Assembly: GCF_018139145.2 (NCBI RefSeq)
Contig: NC_059477.1
Span: 18,835,522-18,899,521 of the forward strand
Reading direction: 5' to 3'
From: Gymnogyps californianus
Taxonomy: Eukaryota > Chordata > Aves > Accipitriformes > Cathartidae
DNA length: 64,000 bases
In this document: piece after piece, positions 61,413-64,000 of the stretch
How the letters are laid out: the number at the start of each line of letters is the position of its first letter
Position numbering within the stretch: the stretch's first letter is position 1
Made by a program: the position numbers and the translations under genes
The notes under the pieces: model-generated
Databases searched by the model: none
The model's input: only the letters and a program-made list of their open reading frames with translations
Told to the model about the DNA's origin: nothing

Positions 61413-64000
61413 AGGTATATAGAAATTGAAGATGAGATGCATAGTGGGAATTGTAATTCAAGATAGATGTGGATTACATGACATTACTAGGATAAAGATA
61501 TCCCAATTCTGATTGTTACTCATGAAATCAAAACCATGCCATCTACATAAATGATACGGAAAGATGCAGCAGCCAGAGTAAGTTAGATGATAGAAAGGTG
61601 ACTTGTTCAGTAAAAAAAAGTGACTGTCTTTGCTTGATATAAACAATAGGAAATAATTTAGACCCATTCTGTATCTATGTAAACATTTTTTTTTAAAATT
61701 CTCATACATTTTTCTAATTTGTTTCTATGAGAATTTCAATTTGAATTTAATTGTACAAGGTTGTGGATGAATTTAATGCCCATAGAAGTTAAATTACTTT
61801 GAGTCAGGTAAAGTGAAGACCTGCAGAGATGTACCAATAATTCACCTCTTACCCAGCCTTTGACATTCTTTTGATTACAGATGGCATAAAGGCCCGGTCC
61901 CAGGTAGAGATTCTCTGTGCAAGGAATGCAGGGCTGAGTCCTTTAAAGCAAGGATTATGCGTGGCAGCATTCTTCCCCATCAGGTGTTGCTGTTGTGAGA
62001 GTGCAGCCAGGGTTGCCTACTGCTACTTTATTAATAATGGAATGCTCACAGAAATTCCATGCAAAATTGATTTTTGAACAGTATGTAAGAATCTAATATG
62101 AAGTCTTAAAATGTCATTGAAAAATCTGTTTGTAATTTACTTTGCCTGTAAGAACTTACTGCCCCACTATAAACAATTTTACTGTATTTCTCCCCATTAA
62201 ACAACAATTTTTTGCATATTTGTTCAGCCTTCTTGCTGTGACATGCCACTGTGAGCTGATAGATAGATATTTAAAACCATACGTGGGCTCTGTTTCTTTT
62301 GTTGCCTTATTCAAATGGCAAGTGGAGGTATCATTTTCATCACAGTGCAGGTGAACGATGTTAATGGTTCATTATCTAAGGCAGAATGTTAACTGATGAA
62401 TTGCAAATGTACTGTTTGGAGAAGAGTGAACATGCTTCTGTGGCTGCAAAAATGGTTCTTGTTCTTTTTTTAAGCTCTGAAAAAAAGACTGTCAAGTACA
62501 GAGCAAAGATTCCTGGGGTTGAGGCCCAGGACAGGGGCATGGGAGAGCTTCATTTTCATTGTTTTGCTTCCAAACCTTACTTTGTGACTTGAATTATTTT
62601 ACTAAGCACTTGATTTAACCTCCCATTCACTGACCCAAAACTTTATCAATATAATTGGAAGTGTGACTTTACATGCAACCCTTAATGATGCCACTGATTA
62701 ATAGTATGCATGTACAAATAAGCTCTAGGACCTTTTAGCAGTTTTAAAAGGCTGAAGATATTTTTCTGCCTCATTTCTTTATCTCAAAAATAGACCTGAA
62801 AATACAGTTGGGAAAAAAAGGTATATTCACTGATGTTTGCACAGATTCCAGAAGTATTCTGCAAATGTGTGGCATTTTATTTTCGGTATGGGTGACTGAA
62901 GCTTTTTCGATGACAGAACTCCAAGGGTATGGCCTCCTTGCTTAATACAGTGTTTCTAGTACTAAAGTACTGAGGAACAGCATTGCTTGAGCTTGTTTGT
63001 ATAGCTGTTCACTCCTCTGCAGCTGGGCTGTGGCTTTTGACTTCATTGTATCTGACAAACCTGTCAGGATTATGAAATTCCAGAACCACTCCACATTAAA
63101 AGATCAAAGACATGGTTCTGCTAATTAAGCCTAAAGGTTTTATAGGAGTATGAAAGAAATTTTGACAACTCTGTCCAACATTTTCTACTATTTGTATGAC
63201 TTGGGAGATGGAGATTCCAAGAAGCTAAGTTATTTCTTATTTTCTAAAGTGTTTCCAACAGAAGGGTTGAAATCTAATAACTTGGGAAAATATAGGAATT
63301 GCAGGAAAAGCTAGCTGGCTTTATATGCTACTTAACCATAGGTTCTTGATCAGCTGGAGGAAGTTGTTTGTACTGGAGGAAGTTGCTTATACTTTTGGAT
63401 TAATAGCAGAACTTGAACTATGCATGGATTTCCAGTTGTTCTTCAGTCAGGGGTAGGCTTTAACACTTGATGTGAAAAGAATAGCTCAGAGTTATATCAT
63501 TCTAAAGCTCCACTTCAAAATCCTCTTATTCTGGGTATAAGCACAAAAAACAGCAAGTCCCTCCCCAAACAATTAAAATATACCTCTAAAACTAGTGGCT
63601 TCTAACCAGAAGAGCAAGGCTTATCTTCCAGAAAATGTTTGCTACAGGAAACCTTTCCTAGTAGTTTTGTAACTTTTACTATAATCATTTTGCAACTTAC
63701 ATATAAGGATATGTAATGGGTAACGGCTGAGCAACCGTCCAGCCTCTGTCATTGCTCCCACACCTGACCAGACTTTCCAGTCATGGAAGTACGTTCAAAT
63801 GCTGCTAAAAGCAATAAGGAGAAGTCTAGATTTTCCCCATTGGGGGTTGCTGCTGAGATACGTAGCTGGTGATGAGGAGTGGCAGTTGCTTCTAAACAGG
63901 AGGTTGGGTTGTTGGATACCAACTAACTAGTTAGTAATGAGTTTAGGAAAGTTATGAGAGAATACGTGTCTGGCAGAATAGTTTGCTGAGTAGCATTTCT
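61413..64000. other. Noncoding stretch to the window end, nothing recognised
   Basis: Only short frames (83 codons or fewer) without resemblance occur. One 19-bp tandem duplication at 63354-63391 is listed separately. Confidence 0.5.
63354..63391 (+). repeat. 19-bp tandem duplication
   Basis: ctggaggaagttgtttgta (63354-63372) is followed directly by ctggaggaagttgcttata (63373-63391), two differences. Confidence 0.8.

Noticed and set aside
1..64000. CRISPR array, bacterial operons, rRNA genes, NUMT
   Set aside because: No regularly spaced repeats, no compact coding layout, no rRNA-like or mitochondrial gene-like stretches were seen on either strand.

Overview
The window reads as AT-rich, gene-poor vertebrate nuclear DNA, most likely from a bird. 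The evidence is: no compact gene layout; no reading frame above 300 codons; a scatter of very old CR1/L3-type LINE tails, MIR-like SINE fragments and palindromic MITE-like pieces; and two about 1.1 kb LTRs of a family I recognise from bird genomes. I found no host protein-coding exon, rRNA, complete tRNA or CRISPR array that I can support. The window may be intergenic or lie inside a large intron; the sequence alone does not decide.

Layout. 1-8.6 kb: plain noncoding DNA with one hairpin and weak repeat fragments. 8.6-9.35 kb: an AT-rich, homeodomain-motif-rich block holding two copies of a motif identical or nearly identical to the 5' end of tRNA-Glu, followed by a MIR-like SINE. 12.45-13.08 kb: a clear old CR1/L3 3' end, then a second MIR-like piece. 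15.8 kb: a palindromic MITE-like element. 20-22.4 kb: a perfect 20-bp palindrome with two PAR-bZIP-type sites, another hairpin, a C22 tract and a 12-bp tandem duplication. 27.3-28.4 kb and 34.2-35.3 kb: two solo LTRs of one endogenous retrovirus family in opposite orientation, each with TG...CA ends and its own perfect 5-bp target duplication. Between them lies a decayed CR1 body at 31.4-32.3 kb.

35-58 kb: mostly unannotated noncoding sequence with a MITE-like palindrome (45.6 kb), an L2/MIR-like tail (46.7 kb), a strong candidate conserved regulatory block (50.0-50.4 kb, with a perfect 14-bp homeodomain palindrome) and a smaller one at 51.5 kb. 57.9-58.5 kb (minus): a 183-codon frame whose first 76 residues resemble the C-terminus of L1/Tx1-type LINE ORF2, an uncommon element class in birds. 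58.9 kb and 61.3 kb: further palindromic elements. 60.72-60.79 kb: a long hairpin (31-bp arms, 7-nt loop) shaped like a microRNA precursor.

No set of genes acts together here. The main items are the LTR pair and the internal repeat that differs between them, the precursor-like hairpin, the LINE-derived frame and the candidate regulatory blocks. Assignments to repeat families rest on recalled consensus features and could not be checked by search.
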